From JAKZRT01 sp047518005 (GTDB lineage: Bacteria > Pseudomonadota > Alphaproteobacteria > Rhodobacterales > Rhodobacteraceae): DNA of 6,396 bases. The stretch spans positions 1 to 6,396 of the forward strand of contig JAKZRT010000033.1 of the NCBI GenBank assembly GCA_047518005.1, given 5' to 3'. Below the pieces are notes generated by a model. It was not told the origin of the DNA and made no database searches. It saw only the letters and a program-made list of their open reading frames with translations. Positions 1 to 6,211 of the stretch are shown here, in pieces (position 1 is the first letter of the stretch; each line of letters starts with the position of its first letter). Made by a program: the position numbers and the translations under genes.

Positions 1-61
1 GGTCGTCTATCGAGAACTCATAAAACAACGCGCCTTGCGCCTCCTGCTTTGGTCCTAACAT
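1..61 (-). CDS. IS1182-like transposase, N-terminal start only (cut by window edge)
   Basis: Only the first 20 codons lie in the window; the gene runs off the left edge. Read on the minus strand it begins MLGPKQEAQGALFYEF. I recognise this as the start of transposases annotated as IS1182-like in Rhodobacteraceae and other proteobacteria. The start is well supported: a strong Shine-Dalgarno GGGGGAG (complement of 68-74) sits 6 nt before the ATG at 61-59. In this family the full protein is a DDE transposase of several hundred residues that catalyses cut-and-paste movement of its own element. None of the catalytic residues are visible here, so activity cannot be judged. The family label comes from memory of the N-terminal sequence and could be a neighbouring IS family, for example IS5-like. 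Confidence 0.75.
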   Translation of the reverse strand, partial: MLGPKQEAQGALFYEFSIDD

Positions 62-139
62 CGCTATCTCCCCCACTTCGATAAGGAAATTGAATCAGCG
101 AATGGACCGCAAATCAAGAAGAGTTTTTCAACAGAATAG
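1..139 (-). mobile_element. Terminal part of an IS1182-like insertion sequence
   Basis: This is the 5' end of the element carrying the transposase that starts at 61. The likely outer end is the AT-rich motif gagtttttcaacagaat at 121-137. Its complement, ATTCTGTTGAAAAACTC, resembles terminal sequences I associate with elements of this kind. The other terminus and any target duplication lie outside the window, so the boundary near 137-139 is an estimate. The transposase points away from the genes in the window. Confidence 0.6.
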
Positions 140-308
140 GCTCAATGCAGACTTTGACTCCGCTCGGAAATAGTGGCCTGCATGCGGCTCTGGCGCACGA
201 TACATTTGTCCGCGCCGGTATTTCGGGCAAGCGTCCAAGACTAACTCGCCCGCAAACGTACACTAGGTTTCCAAGATGTTTCCCTATCAAATCAGCGTCT
301 TAACCCCG
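140..308. other. Gene-poor stretch between the insertion sequence and the permease leader
   Basis: I see no convincing gene here. A 52-codon reading frame runs on the plus strand from an ATG at 145 to TAA at 301-303, but it lacks a good ribosome binding site and I recognise no family in it. The minus strand is also open through most of the stretch in one frame, without a plausible start. The segment could be extra DNA of the insertion sequence or debris at its insertion site. Composition is less GC-rich than the permease that follows. Confidence 0.4.
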
Positions 309-356
309 GTTTCAACCTTGAAACCCTTCCGCCCAACTGGCCTATCACCGCCCCCG
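309..356. repeat. Copy 1 of a repeat shared with the ilvB 3' end, containing a perfect palindrome
   Basis: The segment opens with the palindrome GTTTCAACCTTGAAAC (309-324; 7-bp arms, 2-bp centre). It continues with CCTTCCGCC and then ATCACCGCCCCCG. The same order, with a few small gaps, occurs at 4247-4291, where it spans the ilvB stop codon and 3' flank. Both copies have the same orientation. This is either a decayed copy of an ilvB 3' end or a dispersed intergenic repeat. A small GC hairpin (CCGCC 348-352, GGCGG 356-360) overlaps its right end. Confidence 0.6.
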
Positions 357-381
357 GCGGGCCAGGCCAGGGCGTGACCAA

Positions 382-419
382 AAGCCGGGGCTGTTTGGCC
401 CTTGGTCCGCGCCCGGCTT
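382..419 (+). other. Inverted repeat in the permease 5' flank
   Basis: AAGCCGGG (382-389) and CCCGGCTT (412-419) form a perfect 8-bp stem around a 22-nt loop, ending 20 nt before the permease ATG. No T-run follows, so it is not a standard intrinsic terminator. It could fold in the mRNA leader or serve as a protein site, but nothing in the sequence decides this. Confidence 0.35.
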
Positions 420-439
420 CCTGACAAACTGCACGCCAT

Positions 440-2215
440 ATGCCAAGTGACCAGACCCTGATCTTTGCCATTTTCGCCGCGGTCTTCGTGCTGCTGATCC
501 ACGGCCGGGTGCGCTATGATCTGGTCGCCTTCGGGGCGCTGGTGCTGGCCGCGATTCTGGGCCTGGTCGAAAGCGAGGCCTTGTTTTCGGGCTTCGCGCA
601 CCCCGCTGTCGCCATCATCGCGCTGGTGCTGATCGTGTCGCGCGGGCTGACCGGGTCGGGCGCGGTCGAACTGATCGCAACGCGCCTGCTGGACCGCGAA
701 CGCCCGGTTGGCATCCATATCGCCGCAATGGCTGCCGTCGGGGCCGGGATCTCGGCGATCATCAACAACGTCGCGGCGCTGTCGCTTTTGATGCCGCTCG
801 ATCTCGAAGCCGCGCGCAAGGCCGGACGCGTTGCGGGCCGGACGCTGATGCCGCTTTCCTTTGCGACCATCCTCGGCGGCATGATCACCCTGATCGGCAC
901 GCCGCCCAACATCGTCATCGCCGCCTACCGGCAGGAAGCCCTTGGCGAGCCGTTCGGGATGCTCGATTTCGCGCCCGTGGGGCTGGCCGTGGCGCTGGTC
1001 GGGATCACCTTCGTGGCGCTGGTGGGCTGGCGGTTGCTGCCCGAGCGTGGCGGACACGAGGTCCTTGCCGCCGACGGCGAGGCGGGGCGTTATGTCGCCG
1101 AACTCAGGGTCGGCGATAAGGTGGCCGAAACCGGTTCAATTGTCGCCGACCTCTACCCGCTGGCCGACGAGCACGATGTCAACATCCTCGGGCTGGTGCG
1201 CGGGGGCCGGCGCCAACCCGGCTTTGCCCGCCGCGCACCGGTCCGACCCGGCGATTTCATCGTGATCGAAGGCGATCCACGCGCCATCGAGGCGTTCATG
1301 GGCCAGGCGTCGCTGGAATTCGCCGGGTCCGAGAAACATGAAAGCGGCGTGGCCTCCGAAAGCCTTGCGCTCTCCGAGGCCATCGTGCCCGAAGGCGCGC
1401 GCATCGCCGGGCGCACGGCCCGCGACCTGCAGCTGCTTTTCCGGCACTCGGTCACGCTTTTGGGCGTGGCGCGCGGCGGGCGGCGATTCCGCGACCGGGT
1501 GCGCCTGCTGACCATCAAACCGGGCGATGTGCTGCTGCTTCTGGGCACGCCCGAGCGGATCTCGGCGGCCTGCGCCTGGCTGGGCGTGCTGCCGCTGGCG
1601 GGCCGCAAGACACCGGTGATCCAGCGCTCAAAGGCCGGGCTTGCGATCGGGCTGTTTGCCCTGGCCATCGGCCTCTCGATCGCCGGCGTCCTTTCGCTTC
1701 CCACCGCGCTGGCGGCCTGCGTTGTCGCCTACGCCGGGCTCGGGCTGGTCGGCGGGGCGGCGATTTACGAGGCGGTCGAATGGAAGGTGATCGTGCTGCT
1801 GGCCAGCCTGATCCCTTTGGCCGAGGCATTTGAACATCTGGGCGGCGCCGACTTGATCGCCGGTCAGATTGTGCGCCTCACCGGCACCTGGCCCGCCTGG
1901 ACCGCGTTGCTGGTGCTGATGATCGTCACCATGACGCTGTCGGATTTCCTCAACAACGTCGCCACCACTCTAATCGCCGCCCCCGTGGCGCTTGGCCTGG
2001 CCGAAGCCACCGGATCGAACCCCGACGCCTTTCTGATGGGGGTCGCGGTGGCGGCCTCCTGCGCCTTCCTCACCCCGATCGGGCACAAGAACAACACCAT
2101 CATCCTCGGCCCCGGCGGCTATCGCTTTGGCGACTACTGGCGCATGGGCCTGCCGCTCGAGGTGCTGGTGCTGGCGGTCTCGGTGCCAGTAATTTTGGTG
2201 GTCTGGCCGCTTTAG
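440..2215 (+). CDS. SLC13/DASS-family permease with two TrkA-C-type domains
   Basis: A 591-residue inner-membrane carrier of the SLC13 (DASS/CitT-like) type, a family that moves anions such as dicarboxylates or sulfate, usually with sodium. The actual substrate cannot be read from sequence. The protein has two hydrophobic halves, about 1-200 and 397-591, each with family hallmarks. Half one has INNVA (108-112) and IGTPPN (152-157); half two has LNNVA (504-508) and TPIGHKNN (545-552). Between them lie two soluble repeats, about 215-290 and 305-386, that look like TrkA-C (RCK_C) domains; each contains a V/IxPGD turn (RPGD 269-272, KPGD 360-363). Length fits this subgroup. The ATG at 440 has no evident Shine-Dalgarno, and an in-frame stop lies at 422-424, so no upstream extension is possible. 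GC is high (mid to upper 60s percent by eye). The histidine kinase follows after 133 bp. A decayed second copy of its last 33 codons lies at 3746-3861. Confidence 0.85.
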   Translation: MPSDQTLIFAIFAAVFVLLIHGRVRYDLVAFGALVLAAILGLVESEALFSGFAHPAVAIIALVLIVSRGLTGSGAVELIATRLLDRERPVGIHIAAMAAVGAGISAIINNVAALSLLMPLDLEAARKAGRVAGRTLMPLSFATILGGMITLIGTPPNIVIAAYRQEALGEPFGMLDFAPVGLAVALVGITFVALVGWRLLPERGGHEVLAADGEAGRYVAELRVGDKVAETGSIVADLYPLADEHDVNILGLVRGGRRQPGFARRAPVRPGDFIVIEGDPRAIEAFMGQASLEFAGSEKHESGVASESLALSEAIVPEGARIAGRTARDLQLLFRHSVTLLGVARGGRRFRDRVRLLTIKPGDVLLLLGTPERISAACAWLGVLPLAGRKTPVIQRSKAGLAIGLFALAIGLSIAGVLSLPTALAACVVAYAGLGLVGGAAIYEAVEWKVIVLLASLIPLAEAFEHLGGADLIAGQIVRLTGTWPAWTALLVLMIVTMTLSDFLNNVATTLIAAPVALGLAEATGSNPDAFLMGVAVAASCAFLTPIGHKNNTIILGPGGYRFGDYWRMGLPLEVLVLAVSVPVILVVWPL

Positions 2216-2245
2216 GCACACCCGAACCGGATTAAATGCGCTCAA

Positions 2246-2274
2246 TTGAAAGTTGATCTCGTGCAGCTTAGACT
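2246..2274 (+). promoter_or_regulatory. Candidate sigma-70 promoter for the histidine kinase
   Basis: TTGAAA (2246-2251) and TAGACT (2269-2274) are separated by exactly 17 bp, a good fit to -35 and -10 boxes. They lie in the 133-bp gap between permease and kinase, about 75 bp before the kinase ATG. No terminator is visible after the permease, so read-through is also possible. Confidence 0.4.
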
Positions 2275-2348
2275 GGCGCGACATTGGGCCAGATGATCGA
2301 ATTACGGCCAGCCAGTTCTTCATTGATTATTTGACTGAAATTTAGGCC

Positions 2349-3659
2349 ATGAACGCGCGTCAGGAAATCGAAAGACTCTATTTTCTGGACTACGGGAACC
2401 CCGTCGAGTTCGGGATTCGCTTTGGCGCCATTTTCTTTGCCGCCGTGTCTTTTTATGTCTACTCCGGCTGGCTGATCACCTGGGTCTGGTTTGGCGCATA
2501 CGCCGCTACACATCTGTTATATTTCATCTTTTTAAGGCTTCGCAAGTCTTCCGCTACGCGCCTGGACCTGCATGTGGCAAGTGTTTTGCTGCTGGTCGTC
2601 ATTGCCGCGTTCCTGTGGTTTCCAGCCTATTTGGTGCTTCAGCCTGACCGTACGATGCAGATCGGTGGAATTGGGGCGATTGGCATCACTGTCGTTATCA
2701 TGGTCCGTCGCAGCGACACGCCGCTTTTGGTGATCATCACCGAGATAATATTTCTGGCCTTGATTGCAGCCGCGATCCTTTTTTCGTTCTTGCCGTCGCT
2801 TGAATTTGTTTCCGCGAAACTGACCCTGACTGTGATCGGCGTTGCTTTTGTGGCCTATTTTGGCGAAGCAATTGTCACCACCCGCAACCAACGTCTTCGC
2901 GCTGAGGCCAAAAGAACTGACGATCTTCAGGCACAGAAAATGGAAACGCTAGGGCGCATGGCCGGTGGAATTGCGCATGATTTCAACAATTTACTGACCG
3001 CAATTGGCGGAAACCTTGATCTCTACAGTGAGGTTACGGATCAGGCGCGGCGCGACGAATTCGTGGACGCCGCCAAGACCGCGACAATCAGCGCCGCAGC
3101 ACATGTCGAACAGCTTTTAGTCTATGCGCGCCGGGCGCACAGGGTGCCGGTGTTGACCAATACCAGAACGGTTCTGACGGAAGCCCACAATCTTGCGTAT
3201 ACGTTGTTGCCCTCATTGGTCAGACTAACGGTCGATTTTCCGGACGAGCCTGCGCTGATCAAGGTCGATACCAACCAGATGGTCAATTCGGTCCTCAATC
3301 TGATCACCAATGCCCGAGACGCGATGCCAGGCGGCGGCCACATAGACCTTTCCTACCGCATCACCAGGTCCAATGTTGCCTTGCCCCAGATCAGCGGTGA
3401 AAGCCTTCCGCCCGGGGATTTTGTGGAAATTCACGTATCCGATACCGGTCCCGGTATCGACGAAGAGATTCTGCCGCAGGTGGTAGAGCCCTTTTTTACA
3501 ACAAAGGGCAGGGTGAACGGCACCGGTCTGGGGCTCTCTATGGTCGAGGGATTTTGCCGCTCGTCAAACGGCGGGCTATCAATACGGACAAGCTCAGGCG
3601 GCACGGTTGTGTGTATCTTCCTACCGCTAGTGACTGCAGATCAGGCAAACGAAGGCTGA
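2349..3659 (+). CDS. Orphan membrane-bound sensor histidine kinase
   Basis: A 436-residue two-component sensor kinase. The N-terminal part (about 21-175) is strongly hydrophobic and reads as roughly six membrane segments with very short loops. The signal is therefore probably sensed in or near the membrane; there is no PAS or large periplasmic domain. A short helical linker leads to the dimerisation/phosphoacceptor domain with H-box GGIAHDFNN (206-214), where His210 would be phosphorylated. The ATP-binding domain is complete: N-box with Asn317 and Asn321, G1 box DTGPGID (365-371), F-box PFFTTK (381-386) and G2 box GTGLGLS (391-397). The H-box resembles hybrid or NtrB-like kinases, but no receiver domain follows and no response regulator is in the window. 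Its partner must lie elsewhere. The ATG at 2349 is preceded only by a weak AGG. GC is visibly lower (low 50s percent by eye) than in the permease or ilvB, which suggests a separate origin. Ligand unknown. Confidence 0.88.
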   Translation: MNARQEIERLYFLDYGNPVEFGIRFGAIFFAAVSFYVYSGWLITWVWFGAYAATHLLYFIFLRLRKSSATRLDLHVASVLLLVVIAAFLWFPAYLVLQPDRTMQIGGIGAIGITVVIMVRRSDTPLLVIITEIIFLALIAAAILFSFLPSLEFVSAKLTLTVIGVAFVAYFGEAIVTTRNQRLRAEAKRTDDLQAQKMETLGRMAGGIAHDFNNLLTAIGGNLDLYSEVTDQARRDEFVDAAKTATISAAAHVEQLLVYARRAHRVPVLTNTRTVLTEAHNLAYTLLPSLVRLTVDFPDEPALIKVDTNQMVNSVLNLITNARDAMPGGGHIDLSYRITRSNVALPQISGESLPPGDFVEIHVSDTGPGIDEEILPQVVEPFFTTKGRVNGTGLGLSMVEGFCRSSNGGLSIRTSSGGTVVCIFLPLVTADQANEG

Positions 3660-3745
3660 GTTTCCCGGCCGCCACGCAGGTTAACATTTACTTTGTCCGA
3701 TCAAAGAATTGACCACCGACCCCGTGTGACTCCCTTCGCTGTCAG

Positions 3746-3861
3746 ACCATCCCTGCCACCGAGGCTATTGCATCGGCGACGACCGGCGGATGGGCCTGCC
3801 GCTCGAGGTTCTGGTACTGGCGGTCTCGGTGCCGGTGATATTGGTGGCCTGGCCGTTGTGA
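3746..3861 (+). pseudogene. Remnant of a second SLC13 permease gene (3' end only)
   Basis: From the GGC at 3763 to the TGA at 3859-3861, this matches the last 33 codons of the permease at 440-2215 without gaps (83 of 99 bases identical by my count; intact counterpart 2117-2215). Weaker similarity reaches back to about 3746, with a frame disruption. The read-through ends RMGLPLEVLVLAVSVP, then VILVAWPL and stop, against VILVVWPL in the intact copy. In the last 24 codons nearly all differences are synonymous, and even the stop differs (TGA versus TAG). The eight codons before that show mostly amino acid changes. There is no start or 5' part, so it cannot make a carrier. It marks the edge of a rearrangement just after the histidine kinase. 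Confidence 0.85.
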
Positions 3862-3881
3862 GTGGGCGGGCATCAAATTGA

Positions 3882-4094
3882 GGTGGTCCCGAAGAATTTA
3901 AGGTCGATACGGTCTTGGCTACTGCCAAGGGTTTGTCGTCAAACTCAATTGTGCAGGTTAAGCGCGAATTGAAGCGAGTTTTCAAATCCGGTGAAGGGTT
4001 GCCTTTCGAAGATTTGGCAGACGAAAAAGTTCAAGTTCTGGATTGCACTTGTGCTGAACTTATGCACGAATTCCACCGGTTTTTGAGTACATAG
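3882..4094 (+). other. 70-codon low-GC open tail, possible gene remnant
   Basis: One plus-strand frame is open from just after a TGA (3879-3881) to TAG at 4092-4094. It reads GGPEEFKVDTVLATAKGL at the start and ends AELMHEFHRFLST. It has no early ATG and no ribosome binding site; a TTG at 3915 is the first conceivable start. The predicted product is soluble, charged and helical in character. Base composition is near 45-48 percent GC by eye, unlike its neighbours. It faintly recalls the C-terminal helices of enoyl-CoA hydratase-like proteins, but the resemblance is too weak to name it. It may be the 3' end of a lost gene or a chance frame. Confidence 0.25.
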
Positions 4095-4246
4095 GTCTAA
4101 GCTGGACAATAACGCAGTAGGTTACGCTTCAGCGCGCCTTTCCGTCCGGGCCCTTTCACGGCTCGGACCGCAAAGCATCACCAATCCCTACACGCGCAAA
4201 AGTGATGTTAACACTTTTCCAACACAAAAACAGTAAGTTATCTCAA
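4095..4246. other. Convergent intergenic region with two weak hairpins
   Basis: No gene is seen here. GTCCGGGCC (4144-4152) can pair with GGCTCGGAC (4160-4168), with one G-U pair and a 7-nt loop, but no T-run follows on either strand. AAAAGTG (4198-4204) and CACTTTT (4212-4218) form a perfect 7-bp inverted repeat with a 7-nt loop. That stem ends in four Ts on both strands and lies past the ilvB stop, so it may act as a weak bidirectional terminator. Its GC core is only 3 bp, so confidence is low. Confidence 0.3.
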
Positions 4247-4291
4247 GTTTCAACCTTGAAACCTTCCGCCACTAAACCATCACCGCCCCCG
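4247..4291. repeat. Copy 2 of the palindromic repeat, spanning the ilvB stop codon
   Basis: It starts with the same perfect palindrome GTTTCAACCTTGAAAC (4247-4262), followed by CTTCCGCC and ATCACCGCCCCCG, the last part lying within the final codons of ilvB. It corresponds to 309-356 with a few small gaps. In the minus-strand transcript it forms a 7-bp stem just past the stop codon, but with a 2-nt loop and no U-run, so it is a poor terminator. Confidence 0.6.
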
Positions 4292-6035
4292 ACGACCCGA
4301 TCGCCCCCTCTGTCGCGGCCCCTTCGCCCAGCAGCATCTTGTTGTGCGGCTCGCCCGACGGGATCATCGGGAAACAGTTCTCGTGCTTTTCGACGTGACA
4401 GTCGAAAATTACCGGCCCGTCATAGGCCAGCATTTCCATGATGGCATCGTCCAGGTCAGCCGGGTCCGAGCACAGAATTCCCTTGGCCCCGAAGGCCTCG
4501 GCCAGTTTCACGAAATCGGGCAGGGCTTCCGACCACGAGTGACTGTAGCGCTCGCCGTGCAGCAGCTCTTGCCATTGGCGAACCATGCCCAGGCGTTCGT
4601 TGTTCATAATGAACTGCTTGACCGGCAGCCGGTACTGCGCCGCCGTGCCCATTTCCTGCATGTTCATCAGCCACGACGCTTCGCCCGCGACGTTGATCAC
4701 CAGCGCGTCCGGATGCGCGATCTGCACCCCGATCGACGACGGAAACCCGTATCCCATGGTGCCCAGCCCGCCGCTGGTCATCCACCGGTTCGGCTCGTTA
4801 AAGCCCATGTATTGGGCGGCCCACATCTGGTGCTGGCCGACCTCGGTACAGATATAGCGATCCGGGTGATCGCGGGTCAGCGCTTCCAGCCGTTCGACCG
4901 CGTACTGGGGCTTGATGGTCTTTTCCGAGGCCGCGTAATCCAGACACCGCACCGACCGCCAGTTGGCGATCTCGGCCCACCATTTGTCCAACCCTTTGGC
5001 ATTGGTCTTCGCCCCACGCGCCTTCCATTGGTTCATCAGATCGGTCAACACCGAACCGACATCGCCGACAATTGGCATGTCCACGTGGATCACCTTGTTG
5101 ATCGACGAGGGATCAATGTCGATATGCGCCTTGCGCGATTTGGGGCTGAAATCCTGCACACGTCCGGTGATCCGGTCGTCAAACCGCGCGCCCACGCAGA
5201 TCATCAAATCGCAGTCGTGCATCGCCAGATTGGCCTCGTAGAGCCCGTGCATCCCCAGCATCCCCAGCCAGTTCTTGCCGGTCGCCGGATAGGCCCCCAG
5301 ACCCATCAGGGTCGAGGTGATCGGAAAGTTGGTGGCCTTGACCAGCTTGCGCAGCGTCTCGCTGGCCTCGGGGCCGGAATTGATCACCCCGCCGCCGGTA
5401 TAGAATAACGGTCGCGCCGCCTTTTCCATGGCGCTCACCAGCTCGGCAATCATCGCCGGGTCGCCGACGGTCTGCGGCCGATAATGCGACGTGCGCGCCT
5501 TATCCGGCGGCGTATAGGTGCCGATTGCGAATTGCACATCCTTGGGGATGTCCACCAACACCGGGCCCGGGCGACCCGTCATGGCAACATGAAAGGCCTC
5601 GTGCAACCGACCGGAAAGATTGTCAGTTTCCCTCACCAGCCAATTCATTTTTGTGCAGGGCCGGGTGATGCCAACGGTATCGGCTTCTTGAAAGGCGTCG
5701 TTGCCGATCATGAATGTCGGCACCTGACCGGTCAGCACGACCAGGGGGATCGAATCCATCAGCGCATCGGTCATCCCGGTCACCGCGTTGGTGGCTCCTG
5801 GTCCCGAGGTCACCAGAACAACGCCGGGCCTGCCGGTCGACCGCGCATAGCCTTCGGCGGCATGCACCGCGCCCTGTTCGTGGCGCACCAGGATGTGACG
5901 AATGTCGTTTTGCTGAAAAATCTCGTCATAGATCGGCAACACCGCACCGCCGGGATAGCCGAAAACAACCTCGACCCCCTGATCTTTCAGCGCCTGAACC
6001 ACCATCTTGGCGCCGGTCATCGTTTTCTTTGTCAT
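4272..6035 (-). CDS. ilvB: Acetolactate synthase large (catalytic) subunit
   Basis: A complete 587-residue acetohydroxyacid synthase (ilvB/ilvI type; EC 2.2.1.6). In the cytoplasm it joins two pyruvates to 2-acetolactate, or pyruvate and 2-oxobutyrate to 2-aceto-2-hydroxybutyrate, using thiamine diphosphate, Mg2+ and FAD. It is the first common step to Val, Leu and Ile. Visible marks: YPGGAVLPIYDEIF (27-40); catalytic Glu53 in RHEQGAVHAAEGYAR; GQVPTFMIGNDAFQEADT (103-120); GRPGPVLVDIPKDVQ (154-168); central FAD-binding domain about 190-335; C-terminal ThDP domain with GGLGTMGYGFPSSIG (422-436) and NNERLGMVRQWQELLHGERY (478-497). The usual metal-binding Asp of the ThDP motif is Glu452 here (GEAS, 451-454). 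Length is normal. The ATG at 6035 follows GGTGAGG 2 nt upstream; an in-frame ATG at codon 6 is a possible alternative. The gene sits behind an attenuator leader (6078-6240). No ilvN (regulatory subunit) follows; downstream is convergent scar DNA. Confidence 0.97.
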   Translation of the reverse strand: MTKKTMTGAKMVVQALKDQGVEVVFGYPGGAVLPIYDEIFQQNDIRHILVRHEQGAVHAAEGYARSTGRPGVVLVTSGPGATNAVTGMTDALMDSIPLVVLTGQVPTFMIGNDAFQEADTVGITRPCTKMNWLVRETDNLSGRLHEAFHVAMTGRPGPVLVDIPKDVQFAIGTYTPPDKARTSHYRPQTVGDPAMIAELVSAMEKAARPLFYTGGGVINSGPEASETLRKLVKATNFPITSTLMGLGAYPATGKNWLGMLGMHGLYEANLAMHDCDLMICVGARFDDRITGRVQDFSPKSRKAHIDIDPSSINKVIHVDMPIVGDVGSVLTDLMNQWKARGAKTNAKGLDKWWAEIANWRSVRCLDYAASEKTIKPQYAVERLEALTRDHPDRYICTEVGQHQMWAAQYMGFNEPNRWMTSGGLGTMGYGFPSSIGVQIAHPDALVINVAGEASWLMNMQEMGTAAQYRLPVKQFIMNNERLGMVRQWQELLHGERYSHSWSEALPDFVKLAEAFGAKGILCSDPADLDDAIMEMLAYDGPVIFDCHVEKHENCFPMIPSGEPHNKMLLGEGAATEGAIGSSGAVMV

Positions 6036-6077
6036 CGCCTCACCGCGTTAGATGCGTACCAGGCGGTCGCCCGCCAT

Positions 6078-6106
6078 AAAAAAACCCCCGAGCGGAAGTT
6101 CGGGGG
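6078..6106 (-). terminator. Intrinsic terminator in the ilvB leader (attenuator)
   Basis: In the minus-strand transcript, CCCCCGA pairs with TCGGGGG (7 perfect bp, 8-nt loop) and is followed directly by seven Ts. It lies between the leader peptide and the ilvB start, about 43 bp before the ATG, so it must be bypassed for ilvB expression. A possible competing pairing is TGAGGA (6133-6128, over the leader stop codon) with TCCTTCA (6118-6112), one base bulged. A GGG (6141-6139) could also pair with CCC (6110-6108). I cannot show by eye that these exclude the terminator. Confidence 0.9.
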
Positions 6107-6130
6107 CGGGATGAAGGACATTTGGTTTCC

Positions 6131-6181
6131 TCAGCCGGCCCTTATGTGAACCACCACAGCAAGCCCAAGAAAATCAGTCAC
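6131..6181 (-). CDS. ilv leader peptide (attenuator sensor), 16 residues
   Basis: A GTG-started mini-gene encodes MTDFLGLAVVVHIRAG, then TGA. Three consecutive Val codons (GTG GTG GTT), two Leu (CTT, CTT) and a rare-looking Ile codon (ATA) fit a peptide that senses charged branched-chain tRNAs. The Shine-Dalgarno AAGGA lies 7 nt upstream of the GTG. The peptide sits about 25 nt downstream of the predicted transcription start and 24 nt before the terminator stem. A ribosome stalled at these codons would alter leader folding and favour read-through into ilvB; a freely moving one would favour termination. Attenuation of ilv operons by such peptides is known in proteobacteria. That this particular peptide is translated is inferred. 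An overlapping ATG frame (starting at 6197) is only seven codons long and has no relevant residues. Confidence 0.8.
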   Translation of the reverse strand: MTDFLGLAVVVHIRAG

Positions 6182-6211
6182 TTCCCGTTCCTTCCCATTT
6201 TCACCGCAGCG

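Noticed and set aside
145..303. 52-codon plus-strand frame after the left insertion sequence
   Set aside because: It has no ribosome binding site, no recognisable family and no supporting neighbour.
318..346. TTGAAA with CCTATC 17 bp downstream as a permease promoter
   Set aside because: The -10 match is poor and the -35 lies inside the repeated palindrome; not strong enough to annotate.
287..1057. 256-codon minus-strand frame across the permease start
   Set aside because: Its predicted product is a low-complexity run rich in Arg, Gln, Asp and His, typical of the complement of GC-rich coding DNA, and it overlaps the real permease.
3440..3459. Perfect inverted repeat with 9-bp arms (CGATACCGG and CCGGTATCG) inside the histidine kinase
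   Set aside because: It encodes the G1 box Asp-Thr-Gly-Pro-Gly-Ile-Asp, whose codons are naturally near-palindromic; no separate function is needed.
3691..3706. Short inverted repeat CTTTG/CAAAG after the histidine kinase as a terminator
   Set aside because: The stem has only five mostly AT pairs and no T-run follows.
3693..3881. 62-codon plus-strand frame overlapping the permease remnant
   Set aside because: It reads the remnant in a different frame from the one that matches the permease, so it is a shadow.
4344..5408. Long 354-codon open frame on the plus strand opposite ilvB
   Set aside because: It is fully antisense to a complete, well-recognised ilvB. Such frames are common opposite GC-rich genes, and its sequence resembles no family.
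6048..6077. Nine-codon frame (MAGDRLVRI) between the attenuator terminator and ilvB
   Set aside because: The ATG directly follows the T-run with no Shine-Dalgarno, and the frame shows no branched-chain codon cluster; likely chance.
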